From assembly GCA_036311285.1 (NCBI GenBank), contig JAXJQF010000148.1:1-8293 (forward strand): a stretch of DNA of 8,293 nt. Reading direction: 5' to 3'. Numbering within the stretch: position 1 is the stretch's first letter; each line of letters starts with the position of its first letter. This DNA comes from JAXJQF01 sp036311285 (GTDB taxonomy: Bacteria > Pseudomonadota > Gammaproteobacteria > Enterobacterales > Succinivibrionaceae). A program made the position numbers and the translations under genes. The notes beneath the pieces were generated by a model. The model searched no databases and was not told the origin of the DNA. It was given only the letters and a program-made list of their open reading frames with translations. Below, one piece after another: positions 6,948-8,293 of the stretch.

Positions 6948-7325
6948 CTAATAGAACCTTTAACATAAAATGAATTGAATGTGTTTAAGTTAAATAAATT
7001 CTCCAAATTAATCAACGTCTATAGACAATACATCACCATGCTACACAATAAAACCACAATTTGAGTGCATTTTAAGAAATTATCATTCTGATATCTTTTC
7101 TTCTGGTATTTTAAAACTATTTATAATTCATTTTTTCATTTCAAAATTCTATATTTATATTGTAACTCTTTTAATATCAAAGCATATATAACATATATAT
7201 AATTTAGATTTGTACATAATTTTAATTGACTCAAAATTACTTACACAAAAAAAGAAAAAAAACATATACTAAAAAAATACCATACAAGATAAAATACCTA
7301 CACTATAAATAACCAACATAAACAT
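6948..7325. other. AT-rich spacer upstream of topB
   Basis: About 380 bases with no coding sequence that I can support on either strand. It contains poly-A and TA-rich runs (for example 7184-7202 and 7247-7264) typical of promoter-bearing DNA in low-GC genomes. Apart from the weak promoter candidate near its right end I see no hairpin, riboswitch or RNA gene in it. Confidence 0.5.
7281..7309 (+). promoter_or_regulatory. Weak promoter candidate for topB
   Basis: TATAAA at 7304-7309 is a reasonable -10 hexamer, 26 bases before the start codon. The sequence 17 bases upstream of it, CATACA (7281-7286), is a poor -35 match. It is offered only because it is the best-placed -10 before the ribosome binding site. 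AT-rich background makes it uncertain. Confidence 0.22.
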
Positions 7326-7330
7326 AGGAG
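7326..7330 (+). promoter_or_regulatory. Ribosome binding site of topB
   Basis: AGGAG ends 5 bases before the ATG at 7336. It is the best Shine-Dalgarno sequence in the window. It firmly fixes the 5' start of topB even though the frame opened by this ATG is interrupted after 36 codons, so the short frame is the true beginning of the gene and not a chance ORF. Confidence 0.8.
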
Positions 7331-7335
7331 AATTT

Positions 7336-8293
7336 ATGAATAACATATATATATGCGAAAAACCATCTCAAGCCAAAGACCTTGCTAGAATATTAAACTT
7401 AAGAACAAAAAAGAAGGTTGCTACACAAATTCACAAGAAAATATAGCAATTACATGGGCTATGGGACATTTATTAGAATTAGCCCCCCCTGACCAATATA
7501 ACGACATCTATAAAAAATGGAACATAGACCTATTACCTATTTTCCCAAAGAAATGGAAATACCTTGTAAAAAAAGGCTGCAACAATCAATTAAAAATTAT
7601 TATTTCCCTAATTAAAAGCTCTTCCCTTGTTACTATTGCAACAGACTATGACCGTGAAGGTGAAGCGATTGCACGCTCAATTATTGAGAAAGCAAAATAT
7701 AAAGGAGAAATAAAAAGATTATGCCTAACAGCATTAGACGACGCATCAATTATAAAAGCTTTAAATAATATTAAAGATGGAAAGGATACCGTCAACCTTT
7801 ATTATGCAGCACAATCAAGAGCCAAGGCTGATTGGTTAGTTGGAATGAACTTAACAAGACTATTTACATGTCTAACTAAGTTTACAAATCAAACAAGTGC
7901 TGTTTCAATTGGAAGAGTAATGACTCCTACCATAAACCTTGTTGTCGAAAGAGATAACAAAATTGAAAATTTTGTATCTAAACCATATTACGAACTATAC
8001 GCAATCGTAAATAATCAAGGTCAAACCTACAAAGCAAAATGGCAACCAAATGGTGACTTACTTGATGAAGACGGATATATAATTGATAAAAATATAGTCA
8101 ATCAGGTTGTAACTAAGCTAAGTAATCACAATGGAATTGTTACTAAATTTGCATCAAAAATTGTAAACCAAAATCCCCCACTTCCATTTAACCTAAATTC
8201 GTTACAACAATTCTGCAACAAGAGATATGGTTACTCCGCAAAAAAGACCTTAGAAATAGCTCAAACTCTTTATGAAAAACATAAAGCCATAAC
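7336..8293 (+). pseudogene. topB: DNA topoisomerase III, 5' part, interrupted by a -1 frame break
   Basis: Type IA topoisomerase that cuts and passes single strands to resolve decatenation and recombination intermediates. ATG 7336 opens 36 codons (IYICEKPSQAKDLARIL with the catalytic Glu8) ending at TAG 7444-7446. The -1 frame then runs open from 7413 to the edge. Joining them at the A run gives T-K-K-E-G-C-Y, followed by ITWAMGHLLELAPPDQY, as expected for TopB. Further marks in the joined protein are the TOPRIM acidic motif TDYDREGE (D104, D106, E108, close to D103/D105 in E. coli), the ADWLVGMNLTR segment and SIGRVMTPT (about 191-199). The window ends after about 319 residues at LYEKHKAI, directly before the position of the catalytic tyrosine (Tyr328 in E. 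coli), so the gene is also 3'-partial by truncation of the window. No other stop interrupts the long frame, which argues that the gene is only recently broken, wrongly sequenced at one base, or recoded. Confidence 0.85.
7407..7413 (+). other. A AAA AAG slippery heptamer at the topB frame break
   Basis: In the frame of ATG 7336 the codons read ACA AAA AAG, giving the heptamer A AAA AAG at 7407-7413, identical to the -1 frameshift site of E. coli dnaX. A -1 slip here continues with GAA GGT TGC, which restores the TopB sequence. Just downstream TTGCTA (7418-7423) can pair with TAGCAA (7444-7449), extendable by two G-U pairs, with a 20-base loop. The 3' arm contains the zero-frame stop codon. There is no strong upstream Shine-Dalgarno-like stimulator. 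A one-base deletion or sequencing error in the A6 run explains the data equally well. Confidence 0.5.

Noticed and set aside
7226..7254. TTGACT at 7226-7231 as a consensus-like -35 box
   Set aside because: No acceptable -10 hexamer at 16-18 bases spacing; the downstream sequence there is an A-rich run.

Overview
The window looks like chromosomal DNA from a low-GC (very roughly 30%), Gram-negative, probably gammaproteobacterial organism. The outer-membrane barrel at the left end belongs to a family I know mainly from gammaproteobacteria. No genus can be named from the sequence. All recognisable genes are on the + strand. No tRNA, rRNA, CRISPR array or insertion sequence was found.

Layout. Positions 127-897 encode a secreted 256-residue outer-membrane beta-barrel protein (TIGR04219-type), followed by a hairpin and then a strong intrinsic terminator. 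Positions 1008-1932 form a 925-base, very AT-rich stretch without a convincing gene but with several perfect inverted repeats. Positions 1933-5847 encode a 1304-residue membrane-anchored protein. It has an N-terminal signal anchor, a roughly 500-residue helical part I do not recognise, a Val/Glu-rich low-complexity linker and a long C-terminal array of SEL1-like (TPR-related) repeats. After a 110-base spacer with a hairpin, 5958-6899 encodes a 313-residue protein that aligns by eye with rhamnosyltransferase-like family-2 glycosyltransferases but seems to have lost all three catalytic motifs. Another 436-base AT-rich spacer leads to topB (DNA topoisomerase III) at 7336, which runs off the right edge just before its catalytic tyrosine.

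The topB reading frame is broken near its 5' end. An ATG with a good ribosome binding site opens a frame that ends after 36 codons, and the rest of the protein continues without a stop in the -1 frame. The switch maps to an A AAA AAG heptamer, the same slippery sequence as in E. coli dnaX. This is either a one-base deletion (or sequencing error) in an A run, or a recoding site.

The genes do not form an obvious single operon. Each is followed by a hairpin and the spacers are long. The SEL1 protein and the glycosyltransferase-like protein are the closest pair (110 bases) and could be functionally linked, since SEL1 proteins such as AlgK work with polysaccharide machinery, but nothing in the sequence proves this. 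The most unusual items are the topB slippery-site break, the apparent pseudo-glycosyltransferase and the architecture of the 1304-residue protein.
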